A DNA stretch of 64,000 bases from Tolypocladium sp. Sup5 PDA-1 (taxonomy: Eukaryota; Ascomycota; Sordariomycetes; Hypocreales; Ophiocordycipitaceae): NCBI GenBank assembly GCA_000750105.3, contig JPHH03000035.1:124001-188000 (forward strand), in the 5' to 3' direction. Shown piece by piece: positions 22,131 through 32,536 of this stretch. The first letter of the stretch is position 1. Each line of letters opens with the position of its first letter. Made by a program: the position numbers and the translations under genes. The notes under the pieces are model-generated. The model was not told where the DNA came from. It ran no database searches and saw only the letters and a program-made list of their open reading frames with translations.

Positions 22131-24027
22131 ATGGGCATGATAGAGGCGATTCCCTCAATTCACCCCCTGGCGGTCCTGCCAAGTGTTGTATGTTTCCTGA
22201 CACTACTGGTATGGGTCCATCACCGAGTCGCCGATGTCCGAATCAGATGCGCGGGCGGTTCTCGCGCTCCCGTCCTCGCAGGAAACTTGATTTCAGGTAA
22301 GTTCTTCAAGCCCAAGGGGCTCTACTTCCAGACAGCCTACTCTAATTTATCCGTCTGAGCGAGGTTCCACTTTCAGGATCGGGTTTGAAACCAAAGCCTG
22401 CAGTTCGACTTCCCATCTTCGCAGATATAACCAGATACTAACAATGGCAAAGCATTCAAACTTTACTACGACATAGGCAAAAGCCAGTTCAGCAGCTGCC
22501 TTCCCAACTGGTGCGGCGAGATTTTGGATAGCCTGCCAGGAAGCCGACATTTTGCAGAGTTCAGCTTGACGGGCAAGAAGAGAATTCTCATCACACGCGA
22601 GCCAGAACAGATCAAGACGATCCTTGCCACCAAGTTTGACAGCTTCGGCCATGGCCCGCAATGGCACAAGCTCTGGCGGCCCTTTCTTGGCGACGGCATC
22701 TTTGCCACCGACGGCCGGCAGTGGCAGCACAGCAGGTGGATGATCCGCCCCATGTTCATCAAGGACAGGTTGAGGAACCTCGCCTTAATCGACACCTGCA
22801 CCGATAACCTACTCTCCAAATTGCCGCCACGTGCCGCAACGGTGGACCTAATGGACCTGTTTTACCGCTGGACCTTGGATACAACGACCGACTTTCTCCT
22901 TGGAGAAAATGTCAACAGCCTGGACAAGTACGTCCCGACGCTGGGCGCTACGTCCTGACTCTTGCTGACTGGCGCCGGCAGCCCCGATCACGAAATTTCC
23001 CATGCCATGAGTGTTGCTCAGCGAACCCAGATGTTTATCTTTGTTTTGAAGTGAATGACGCCGAGGAAAGACCCGCGCAACAAACCTATAAATGCTAACT
23101 AGCGAGCAGTCCCGTTGCCGCCTTGATTCCAAAAGGAGCCTACTATCGAGCCATCAGAAAGATCGAAGAGTTCATGGCGCCATTTATTGCTCGCGCTATT
23201 GCGCTCCCCGAGTCTGAGCTTGAGGAGCTGTCCAAGTCCGATATGCAATTCACGTTTCTGCACAGCATCGCTCGCTTTTCCAAGGACCCGAAGACGATCC
23301 GCGATCAGGTCATGTCCGTGCTTTTGGCAGGCAGGGACACCACCGCAGCCACCATGTCCTGGGCCATGTACGAAATATCCAACTACCCAGCAGCATGGGC
23401 CAGGCTGCGAAGCGAAGTCCTCGATGTCTTGGATCCGAACGAGAAACCAACGTACGAGGCGCTCAAGAACCTCAAGTACGTCAAGTACGTCCTTGACGAG
23501 ACGCTGCGTCTGCACCCCGCGGTCCCAGTGAATATGCGCCAGGCCCTGGAGACTACGACGATTCCGGGCGCGCCGGGCGAGCGTGACATTGTGCTCCTGA
23601 AGGGAGATACGGTTACCATCAATACTCTCGGGATGCATGCCCGCAGGGACTTGTACCCCCCCGTGTCGGAGACGTTTGCAGATCCAGCCATCTTCAGCCC
23701 CGAACGGTGGGAGTCGTGGACGCCCAAGCCGTGGGCATACTTGCCGTTTCACGGGGGGCTGAGAATCTGCATAGGGCAGAACTTTGCGCTGACCGAGATG
23801 GCTTTTTGCTGTGAGTACTCGCGCGACCCTGATCGAACACCTTAGTAGAGCTTGGTGGTGCTGACAACTGGGCACCAGTGGTTCGCCTTGCGCAGCGTTA
23901 TGAGAGGGTCGAGTACCGCGGCGATTGGGAGGCACAGTCACTACGGGCAGATATCATTGGGACGCCGGCTCTCGGGGTGCCGGTTGCTTTGTTTGAGCCT
24001 CTGTTGCAAGGGCACGATGATGAATAA
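22131..24027 (+). CDS. Cytochrome P450 monooxygenase, CYP52-like
   Basis: Five exons (22131-22296, 22453-22927, 22982-23050, 23110-23810, 23879-24027) give 519 aa. The N-terminus has a hydrophobic anchor (LAVLPSVVCFLTLLVWV) for the ER membrane. P450 marks follow in order: I-helix LLAGRDTTAA (about residue 308), ExxR as ETLR (about 366) and the heme loop FHGGLRICIGQ (about 450-460) with its Cys ligand. The sequence GHGPQWHKLWRPFLGDGIFATDGRQWQHSRWMIRPMF is typical of CYP52-clan n-alkane and fatty-acid hydroxylases. The substrate cannot be read from sequence. The 69-nt third exon restores SLDNPDHEISHAM and VLNPVAALIP. No biosynthetic cluster surrounds it, so a catabolic or detoxifying role is more likely. 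Confidence 0.93.
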
Positions 24028-24111
24028 GATAATGTATTACACGTAAGAGAAGACATGATACAAATACTCCAAGTTACGCCCGCAGTGTCCTCTGCCTCTC
24101 GCCGTGCTCAC

Positions 24112-24603
24112 TCACGCCCACGCCACCCACGGCGTGCCCAGCACCCTGCCCTTGTCGTCGAACCTGATGCCCTCGCCCCTCAGCAGGCCCCTCTTCTCGT
24201 CGAGCGTGATGCCCTCGCCGTCGCGCGGCCACTTGCCCTTGAAGCCGCCGAGCGTCATGCCCGTCGCGACGACGCGGTGGCACGGCACGCCCGGGGCGAA
24301 GGGGTTGCGCCGCAGCGCGTTACCGACGGCGCGCGGCGAGGAGCCCAGGTGCGCGGACAGCAGGCCGTAGGTGGTGACGTGGCCCCTGGGGATTCCGCAG
24401 AGGGCGGTCCAGACGCGCTTCTCAAAGGCGGTGCGGTTGGACTGCGCGATGAGGGCGAGCTGGGGCTGCATGTCGTCGGGGATGAGGACGGGGACGGTGC
24501 TGGCCTTGACACCGCCGGCAGTGCTCTTTGTCGTCTTGGCCGCTTTGGGGGCGGGGGCTGGAGACGAGTCCTCTTGCTTGCGCTTCTTGCCGGCGGCAGC
24601 CAT
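24112..24603 (-). CDS. O6-alkylguanine-DNA alkyltransferase domain protein (MGMT-like)
   Basis: One exon, 163 aa. The C-terminal DNA-binding domain of alkyltransferases is clear: TTYGLLSAHLGSSPRAVGNALRRNP (helix-turn-helix with the arginine finger), then PCHRVV with the acceptor Cys at about residue 108, then GGFKGKW and LLRGEGIRF. Alkyltransferase-like proteins (Atl1) carry Trp in place of this Cys, so this one should be able to take the alkyl group. The N-terminal domain of full-length MGMT is missing and replaced by a Lys/Ala-rich tail (KKRKQ, possible nuclear signal). ATG 24603 starts that tail; longer in-frame starts exist up to 24759 but look non-coding. It converges on the P450 gene with an 84-bp gap. 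Confidence 0.9.
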   Translation of the reverse strand: MAAAGKKRKQEDSSPAPAPKAAKTTKSTAGGVKASTVPVLIPDDMQPQLALIAQSNRTAFEKRVWTALCGIPRGHVTTYGLLSAHLGSSPRAVGNALRRNPFAPGVPCHRVVATGMTLGGFKGKWPRDGEGITLDEKRGLLRGEGIRFDDKGRVLGTPWVAWA

Positions 24604-25472
24604 GTAGTCGAGCAGGAATAAACCGAGAATTGTTGTACTTGATGAGTGAGGCACAGTTGCTTGGTTGGTGGGCGTGTAAGTCAACCGCCCCAGCGTAGAT
24701 TTGCAACAGACGAGCAATACAGCAGTACTCGGAAACAGGATGCTTCGGCTATCCAACAAGGCAACGGGGTTATATATATGCTAAGACCAACAAGGTGTAT
24801 AGGATTTCGGGGCGTGCACTTTTGCCCGGCGAAGCGGTGGATGCGTGAACTGCCGCCCGAAATGACAAGGGCAAGGCGCGTGACGCAACGACACGAACAT
24901 CGAGAGCAACACCAAAACCCGACAACCCGACAACGCCAGGTCACGTGGGCACGTTGGAATCAAAGTCGCCAGCCCGCCACGCTCCGATGCTTCATTTCGC
25001 AGCGGTGGAGCGTACGGGCTCTGAAGCATATCCGAGTGGCTTATTACCGAGACGTATTCAAGGTGTCGCTTATGCACAATTGCGGCTGCCGCAGCGGGTC
25101 TCGGCGACGTATGTACAAGAGTGGTATTGAACACAAATCTCGAGGGCATCTTTACGTGCCGTTCTAAACCCAACGCCAGTATTGCGCCGCGTGATGCTAT
25201 TTCTTCTTCTTTGGTGCTCGCTCCGACATGATTGCCGTGGACCATCCCGGGCCGCGGTATCCAAAATCCCCTGGTAGGACGCAGGCGGTGGCGACATGTG
25301 GCAAGGCCTGCCACTCCAGTCTCTCCGCATGCGCGGCTCCCAGGCTCGGTGCGAGCTCACGCTCTCAAATGCCAGTTTTCCTCTCAATCTTTCGTGGATC
25401 GTCGTCATTGTACAATCTCGTCGCCCAACTGACCCCCTCTGAATATGAATGTTGCGCACATCGGTCCACCTC
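24604..25472. other. Intergenic region between the alkyltransferase and ISA1 genes
   Basis: About 870 bp between two minus-strand genes. It holds the ISA1 3' UTR and the alkyltransferase promoter. Open frames of 130-177 codons overlap on both strands and show no family signature. Confidence 0.5.
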
Positions 25473-26237
25473 TTATACCATGAATGACTCGCCGCAGCCG
25501 CATTGTTCCTCTGCTAGCAGTTAGCCTCATGTTCCCGTCTAGACGCAGCGGGGAGTTGAGGACATACTTATGTTGGGATTCTTGAAGACAAATCTTTGGT
25601 TCAGCTTGTCCTCGGCCCAGTCCATCTCGGTCCCGATGATGCTGAACAGGGCCTTGCTGTCGATGAGCACCTTGACGCCATCCTGCTCGACCGCCTCGTC
25701 GAACGCGCCCGGCTTGTCGACGTATTCCAGGTGGTAGGCCAGCCCGCTGCAGCCCCGGTTGCGCACGCCGACCTTGATGAGCTTGGGCTCGGGCTGGTCG
25801 AGGAGGGTCCGCAGCTGCTGCACCGCGGCCGGCGTGAGCTTCATGGCGGCCTTGCGCGCGCGCAGCTCCCGCCGCGGCCGCGCTACCTTTGGTTTCGGGG
25901 CGGCGGCCTCTGTCTGTGTCTCGCTGCAGGCGGTCTTTGGCGGCGTGGCGACCTGGGCTGGAGGGGCGGGGTCCTGCGTCGTCTGCTTCTGCGTCGTCTG
26001 CTTCTGCGTCGTCTTCGTCGGCGGCGGGCGCGTCTCGTGGACTCTGGGTAGAGGCTCGGGCTGCGCTATCGGCGTCTCGGGGATGTCATTGCTGCTCGCG
26101 GCGCTCGGGGTGCTGGTCGGCAGCGAGTAGGAGTGGTAGTACGCTGAGGCGGCGATTCTGCTCGGCGCCGACAAGGGCCGAAGCGAGTGGCGACCGTGTC
26201 GCAGGGCGACTCGAGCCACGGCAAAGGGGACGTTCAT
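25473..26237 (-). CDS. ISA1: Mitochondrial iron-sulfur assembly protein ISA1 (A-type)
   Basis: Two exons (26237-25568 and 25510-25473), joined in phase 1 across a 57-bp intron, encode 235 aa. Isa1 works with Isa2 and Iba57 to build [4Fe-4S] clusters in mitochondria. The A-type core runs from MKLTPAAVQQL to the end. The three cluster-ligand cysteines are present: NRGCSGLAYHLEYV (Cys163) and QCGCGESFMV (Cys227, Cys229). The last two lie in the small second exon, so missing the intron would lose them. The N-terminal 130 residues hold a basic presequence and a Thr/Gln/Pro-rich linker with a tandem TTQKQ repeat encoded by a 15-bp DNA repeat. Confidence 0.95.
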
Positions 26238-27481
26238 CGCGGTATCATGGGGATGTAGGTTGCTTGCTGCTGTTGAGGAGGACGAGGGCAGCGAGGAGCA
26301 AAGCGCATTATGATGCTGGATTTCAAAGCCGCAGGTTCGGAAGACCAGCGGCAAATGGGGCCATCCAAGTCGGCTGACAGTGCCCGGAGGAACACTATGA
26401 CATGATGGCCAATGCCGGCTTCTGCCGAGCCAATCCGATGCCGAGAATTGGTAAGCCAGGCGCCGCAGCTCAACAGTTCCCCTTTGCACTCGCCCAGGCC
26501 GAATGAATTGGGTCAAAATAAGATGAATAACAAGTTGAAACTAATTCTCAAAGAACCCTTTTCCAGTGAATCCTCAATGCGAGGCGTATGAGAGACAAGC
26601 GGCGAGCAAAGAGGTCGCTGGAGCATGTCCTTCAACAAACTTAAAATTACCTTGCCTCCCCGAGGTAGTTACCCTATAGCCACAACTAGGTACGAATACC
26701 CAAGGTACATACCAGCTGTCCCTAAAATGTCATAACCATCCATACCTCTGAGTTCATACTCTGTAATCCATGGAAATAAATGGGGTATGCTTTTATTTTT
26801 GTCGGTAGGCGACGTGCATATAATCTGTACCTGTGTGGCGGAGTGCGCAATTGAAGAAGTTCCTGCTCCGTGTGCCCATGACTTATACATATGTACTTCG
26901 TACGTAGCATCTGTTAGGAAGTTCAACAACAGCGACCGTTATTCTGCGGCATTCTGTACCGCGAGTTTCCCTGTTATCAACCCGGATTGTTTCCCCGGCA
27001 TTCTAGAAACGATAATGGCCCACCTGAACTGATGTATATTTCGCGCACCGTGAAAAGGGGTTGATTGCAGCGACCATGTGGCTGTGTCTGGCCTTGCACA
27101 CTCTTGCAAGTATGTATCTATCGTGGTGGCAAGGGAAAGCTAGACCTTGCGGTAGGAGAAAGAGGTAGATCATAGAAATTCGAGCTTCAAGCTGCAATCA
27201 AGAGCAACCTAGAGTTCTGCCTAATTCGAGAGAGATATGAGCACACTTTAAGTTCGTCGCGCGAATGGTAGAACCTTGGCTCAGGAGACAGATGCCTCGC
27301 GTCGTACAGTTTGTTTATGAGGCGTGCACTGTATTCGTATGGAGACCTGGGTTATACAGTGCACAACATTTATCTGATGGCACTGTACAGCCCCACGGAG
27401 ACCGAGCCGCTGATAGCAACACGACATCCAGCTATCCTCCACGACAGCAGACCTGAAGCTGCCTCCATCCCGCTTCCCCCC
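26238..27481. other. Divergent region between ISA1 and the ARMH3-like gene
   Basis: About 1.24 kb, visibly richer in A/T than its surroundings from about 26500 to 27250. I see no gene. One TACTTCGTACG element lies near 26893. Confidence 0.55.
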
Positions 27482-29711
27482 ATGGAGGCGTCACCTCTCA
27501 CGCGCCAGCCTCCGCCCGAGGTGTTTACGCCCAAGATCGTCCAGCTCTACTCCTCTCTCTTCAAGGTTTGCCTGCCTGCCCCTACCCGTCGCCATGCGTT
27601 GCCTGCTCGTCGACTAATGCTTTGCCCCCAAGGTATGCGCTCCGGATGCGATGACGTGCGCCTCGGCTGAACCAAGACCGCGAACAAGGACGACGAAGAT
27701 GGCGACAAGTCGGAAGGCTTCTGGCGGGAGTTCTTCCTCTTACGACCCGACCGACCGACCCTGCGAAACATACTGAGCGAGACAACGCCCTCCGATGTCC
27801 TGTTGCTGGAAAGCCACACTAGGGACCTCTTCTCTCGAGCAATTGAAACCATCAAGACGGGCCACGGACTCGCACCTTTGCATGCCCTGGATGTATGTTC
27901 CGGCACGGAGAAACGACGGAGATGCTCTGTTGACACGCTGCCTAGACGTTGACCATCTTCCTCTCCATCTTACTGTCCAAGAAGTATCCGCACCCGAGTT
28001 CCGACATTATAACCGTGCTGGCTGGGCTCGACCACATCGACACCGTATTTACCGACTTTGTGAGCACATTGGACGGGATAGTTCGAAATGGAACAGACTG
28101 TGAGCCGTGCCCTGGGTCTGACAAACCGCATATGCTGACGGTTGGACCAGTGGATTTGCGGCACAAGGCGGTTGAAGTACTGCTGGCCGTGACTGCGGGC
28201 GCATACCAAACGACATTGCTCACTTATATGGTCCAAAGAGATCTCTTCCCTTCGGTCATGAAGGTATCGCGCGAATTCGCAAGCCACCTTGTTGCCTCCG
28301 TTCGCTCACATTTTGCAGTTCATCCACGAATCAGAGACTCCTGGCCAAGTGTTGGAACCATTCACCCTTCTGGGGCTCCTGGCAAACTACAACAAGTTTG
28401 AGTTCCAGAACCCATACCAGCTCCGCCTAAACGACTTTGTCAACGAGTCGTCGATTCAAAAGATTATCCACTGCGTCGGATACACGTGCCAGGCGCTGCG
28501 GTTGGACTACATCGACATCCAGGATGATCTTCCAGAAGGCTGGACGTTTAGCAATGCCCTCAACATGATTGGGCTTGGTGCCATTGTGCCGGGGCCAAAG
28601 CCTGAGAAGAAACCGGTATACGACGCCGAGACTGCCAAGCAGATGCTCTCGACTCTGTAAGTTACGACCGCCGCCGCTTGAGCAACGGTTGCCGCTGACA
28701 AAGTCCAGCCCAGGAGAGAACGCAGCCATTCTTTTGGCAACGTACGACTTTAGCCACGCAAACAAGCTATTCTGCTTCAACCTGGTCACCATCCCAGGCG
28801 AAAAGGGAAAGGAGCGGCCCATAGCAAGCTATCTTTCGCTGACGTCGTACCTGTTGCAACACGCGCACCTCTCCCACCGTGTTACCTACTATGCACACCT
28901 CAACCTCATGGTCTTTCGCCTTCTGATTGAGGACCCGGTCATCTGCAAGAGGATATGCAGCGACGAATCCAAAGTCCCCGTCCGTCTCTGCCGACAACGA
29001 CAGCCATTCCTACCGCTGGTCAAGGGAGAACGGGTGTTTGCGACGTGTGTCCTTGACACCTTGATTGATGGGATCAACCACAACCTGAGACGGCGCCTGG
29101 ACGTCAGCCTCTATACCCTATCCGTTGGCATCTTGCTCCGAATAATCTCATACCTCTCGCGCTCACGGACTCGACTCCACTACCACTGGTCAGAGTTCTT
29201 CCGGTCACTGCTTTCGCTGATTCGGTTCCTCACGACGTATACGTCGGACCTGAAGGACCTATCTCACATAGATACCCTCCTTGACCTCGTTGTCAACCTG
29301 CTCGCGTTGTCTCTATCCGCCGGCGAGGCATTCTTGCCGACGCCGGCTGCGTACGATGACCTGTTCTACAAGGTGGTGGAATCTGGGGACGTGCTTACCA
29401 AGTTCAAGGAGAACTACGGGCTGCAGAACCGCAAGAGCAGCTCGATCGACACGTTGATTAGCGTCAGCACGCACTACAAGCAGATGCTGACACAGGGGGG
29501 CGGCTCGGCCAAGAAGAAGCCCAGTAACCTGACGACACATCAGGTCACCGAGGTCATCAAGCAAGGCTACGAGACGCTGAGTATCCAGGCAAAGGAGGGA
29601 CTGGACACGTGGGATAGGTTCCGTGAGGCAGACGAGAGGACCTTGCTGAAGAAGATGGCGAGGGCGTCTGTGGGAGATGTACGAGTAATGGTTGGGCGGC
29701 AGATTCAATAA
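27482..29711 (+). CDS. ARMH3/DUF1741 armadillo-like helical protein (C10orf76 family)
   Basis: Six exons: 27482-27565, about 27689-27892, 27946-28099, 28151-28263, 28319-28656 and 28709-29711, giving about 631 aa. The second exon could start at 27677 instead, adding four residues in frame. The long helical C-terminal region (SYLSLTSYLLQHAHLSHRVTYYAHLNLMVFRLL) and the conserved EGFWREFFLLRPDRPTLRNIL near the N-terminus mark the DUF1741/ARMH3 family. The human member binds PI4KB and GBF1 at the Golgi; the fungal role is inferred from that. The 51-bp intron 28100-28150 has no stop and is a multiple of three, so its retention would insert 17 residues. All other junctions restore the conserved frame. 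Confidence 0.88.
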
Positions 29712-32369
29712 GAAAGCGGCGAAAGCAGCTCACAGCGGACTTCTCACGATACTCACCAGGCTCATGCGACTGCGCCTCGTTGCGCTCGCGAAGTTGGGTA
29801 CCGTGAGTTGCTGGTGCTGAGTTGGTTGAAGGTGGCGAGCCAAGACGCTGCGCAACTCAAGTCATCCGTTAGGCTGCCTGATTATGCCGAGCAAGAACTT
29901 GCACGAGACATGTGATGCCGGTTCCAATGACATGCTAGATCCTCAAGTCCTCATTAAACACGCTTGTTACTGAAGCTTGTGAGTTGTCGTGGCCCTGCCT
30001 CATTGAAGCTCCTGCTCCTGAGCCCATTTCGTAGCTCACCATGAGTGATGCAATGCTACCTAGCCTACGGACTACTCACTCTTATACAGCGACGACTAGA
30101 TGCCTCTCGTGCTGAAAGCTACTTGCGAGTTGAGACATTGTTGGAAAGTTGGCACCGGGGATGGAGCATGTCAGTTTACGCGGCCGGGTCAATGGCCTGC
30201 CGCCAGATATGCCTTCAGACCCTCAGCTCGCAAAACACGCATGCTTGTGTAAGAGGCCAAGTTTGAAGAGACATTCTCTTCGTATTTCCTCCTGGTAACC
30301 TCCTTGTGTTGGACGTCTGTTGAACACCGCACGGGGTAAACTTTGCCCCTTTTGCAAAATGGAAAGTGCCTCGTGAGCTCCCCGTAGGGCACTGTTTCAA
30401 GTAGACGGGAGCTCGAGGCCGCGACTCTCGTCTACGCAGGCGTAGGGCTAACGTGTTTGTTTGTCTTTGGAGAAAGCTCTGGGACTGTCGTCGGCAGGCG
30501 CGCGCACGGCGCTCAAAGGGAAGAGATTTCAACAACGCGTGCTCAAGGTTAACAACCCCGCTTGCAGTCTTCACCAGCCGTTTTACTTGAAGCACCAACC
30601 GGGCTGACGCAATCCAGCGTCGAGCATGCGGTGCTGTTGGCATTCTTCTGCTCCGATGGCTTACATCTTGTTGGTTGTCCTCGGACAAACACCGAGAAGC
30701 ATTGAAACAAGGACATTCATTGCGTTACGCCCGCAGAGTATCCGTACTCCGTACGGAGAGGGACGTAACAAGCCGCAGGTTCCTAGAGTCACTTGATGTG
30801 AAGTCCCTGTTTGACACGCCTTGGGATTGGCTTGCCCGGTCGTACCGAGTCTACGGAGTACCGTGCCTCTTACACCGGTGCGGAGAAAGGAAGAGTTGCT
30901 CCAGCATCCCGTGGCTCACGGTTGCAATGCTAGACTTTCATCAAAATGACAGCATTGCTCGTTCAGGCAGTCATGTTTGGGAATGTCACTGGAGGCGCGG
31001 CTGAAGCGCCCCAGCGACGAGACAACTGCACCCCGTGGCCCTATCGTTGAGCGTCTGACAGGAAAGCCTCGCTTTACAGGTACGTACCGCACCGCCGATG
31101 GCCGAGCCATTTGGAGAGCAATAATTCGTACTATCCGGTCCATACGGACTCGGAACAACTGGGCGCAGATGTGAGGCTGGATGGTCAGTGGAGCCGTGGC
31201 TGTTTATCCCTGGTGGAGATTATGAGCACAAACAGCCTGTACTCGGGGGCCAGCACTGGGGAAGGGCTCGTGCAGTTCACATGACAAAAAGCAGCTGTCG
31301 GCTGTGCCATGACAATGTGACAGTGCATGGTGGAGCCATCCCGTCGGTTCGAGATTGGCAAGGGCCCAGGTATCCGTCTTTGCTCGGTGGGAAAAAGAGG
31401 CAGCAACAGTGGCCATCTTCTTGACTCGGCAGGATTCGCCAGCTGGAGGTGGGTTTTTCCCGCACCAGCAGCGCCTTTCATTACTTGTCGTCGCGAGTTG
31501 CGTTCCGTCTGTAGCCGTGGCTCTGAGGAGTAGTTGACCTCTCAAACCGAGCACAGTTGCTCCCGGGGCTGCGGTCGGGCGTCCGTGGAAGCAGGAAGAC
31601 CTCCCGGCGGCACAGGAATCCCTGAACCGGGGAGCCGTTCCGGACCCGACAATGGACTGCCGAGCCCACTGGGCCCAACGACGAGGGTACGGGAGCAGTA
31701 ATTTCCGTTCTGGCGGCGTCGCTGGTGACGCTCTGGGAGGCACAGTTTGGCGGCGCAGATGGCGTTCAAGTCTCCTTGCCCCCGAGAGGCAAGGATGCCG
31801 ACTTGATATCTGACAAAACACATGCTCTGGCCGGGGCCCGCGAGCCTCGAGGTGGCCGTTGCATAACGTGCACAGACACAGTGACAGTCGACGATGGGGT
31901 TGGTTCCAGATGAAAAAGGCCGATTCGCTGAGATTGTGCATGCCGTGCTAGAAACTTGCGTGCTCCATCCAAAAGCAACGTGAAGGAGTCCGGAACGGAC
32001 TTGTAAATGGGCTCGTTGTTTGATGGAGTGTCGGTTGACGTGTGGTGATGGGGCACCCGCGAGAAGAGTCGCTTCGCAACCGCCACAGCCGAGGCAGTCA
32101 AGCAATGATAACCTAGTAACTGGGCCCAGAGAGCCTTGCTGCAGCCCGTAGTCCGTAGTCCGTAGTCCGTAGTCCGTAGTCCGTACACTGTATTACGAGT
32201 AGTACCCTGATGTTCGGGCCTTGCCTCTGCGTGCAAAGATCGTCCACGGTCGTCGGTCAAACCCCGTTCATCTTGCGGTTGTTGCTCCGCGCATGGCGTT
32301 GGTAGCACTTCGCACCCCGTAAGTACGCACGAGTCCTCGCCATCAATGACAGCGTAGCTCCGTACAGTA
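29712..32369. other. Gene-poor DNA left of the transposon
   Basis: 2.7 kb with no convincing gene. Open frames reach 245-266 codons but overlap on both strands and lack any recognisable domain. It contains dispersed TACGGAG/TACGGAC elements (for example near 30740-30765 and 30853) and a five-copy 7-bp array at 32149-32183. Confidence 0.5.
32149..32183. repeat. (GTAGTCC)5 heptamer array
   Basis: Five exact tandem 7-bp units; read on the minus strand as TACGGAC. It is continuous with a further GTAC and lies about 190 bp left of the transposon end. It is the largest tandem member of the short TACGGAV repeat family in the window. Confidence 0.9.
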
Positions 32370-32398
32370 CGGAGGTCGCTTTCAAAATAGTTGTCCAG
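32370..32398. repeat. Left terminal inverted repeat
   Basis: 29 bp, identical in reverse complement to 33883-33911, preceded by TA. It begins with CGGAGG, so with the TA it reads TACGGAGG, matching the dispersed short repeats of the window. Confidence 0.95.
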
Positions 32399-32409
32399 AC
32401 AGGGGGGCA

Positions 32410-32449
32410 AATCCCTGCTCGAATCCCTGTTCAATTGATTGAATCCCTG
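32410..32449. repeat. Subterminal AATCCCTG octamers
   Basis: Three copies of AATCCCTG at 32410, 32422 and 32442, just inside the left inverted repeat. They could be internal transposase-binding sites. I found no equal set inside the right end. Confidence 0.6.
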
Positions 32450-32536
32450 CACGTAAGGGCGGTGAATCGTGCTAGGAACCACCGCACATATTTTGTAAGG
32501 TAACTTTCCCCTCCTCATTCGTGTAAACCACGCATC

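Noticed and set aside
22131..24603. A secondary-metabolite gene cluster around the P450
   Set aside because: Neighbours are LSC2, an alkyltransferase and ISA1, all housekeeping or repair genes; no synthase or cluster regulator is present.
25206..25270. Minus-strand frame ending in PGWSTAIMSERAPKKKK
   Set aside because: The tail looks gene-like, but no credible upstream exon fits in the 270 bp left after the ISA1 stop, so it is probably ISA1 3' UTR.
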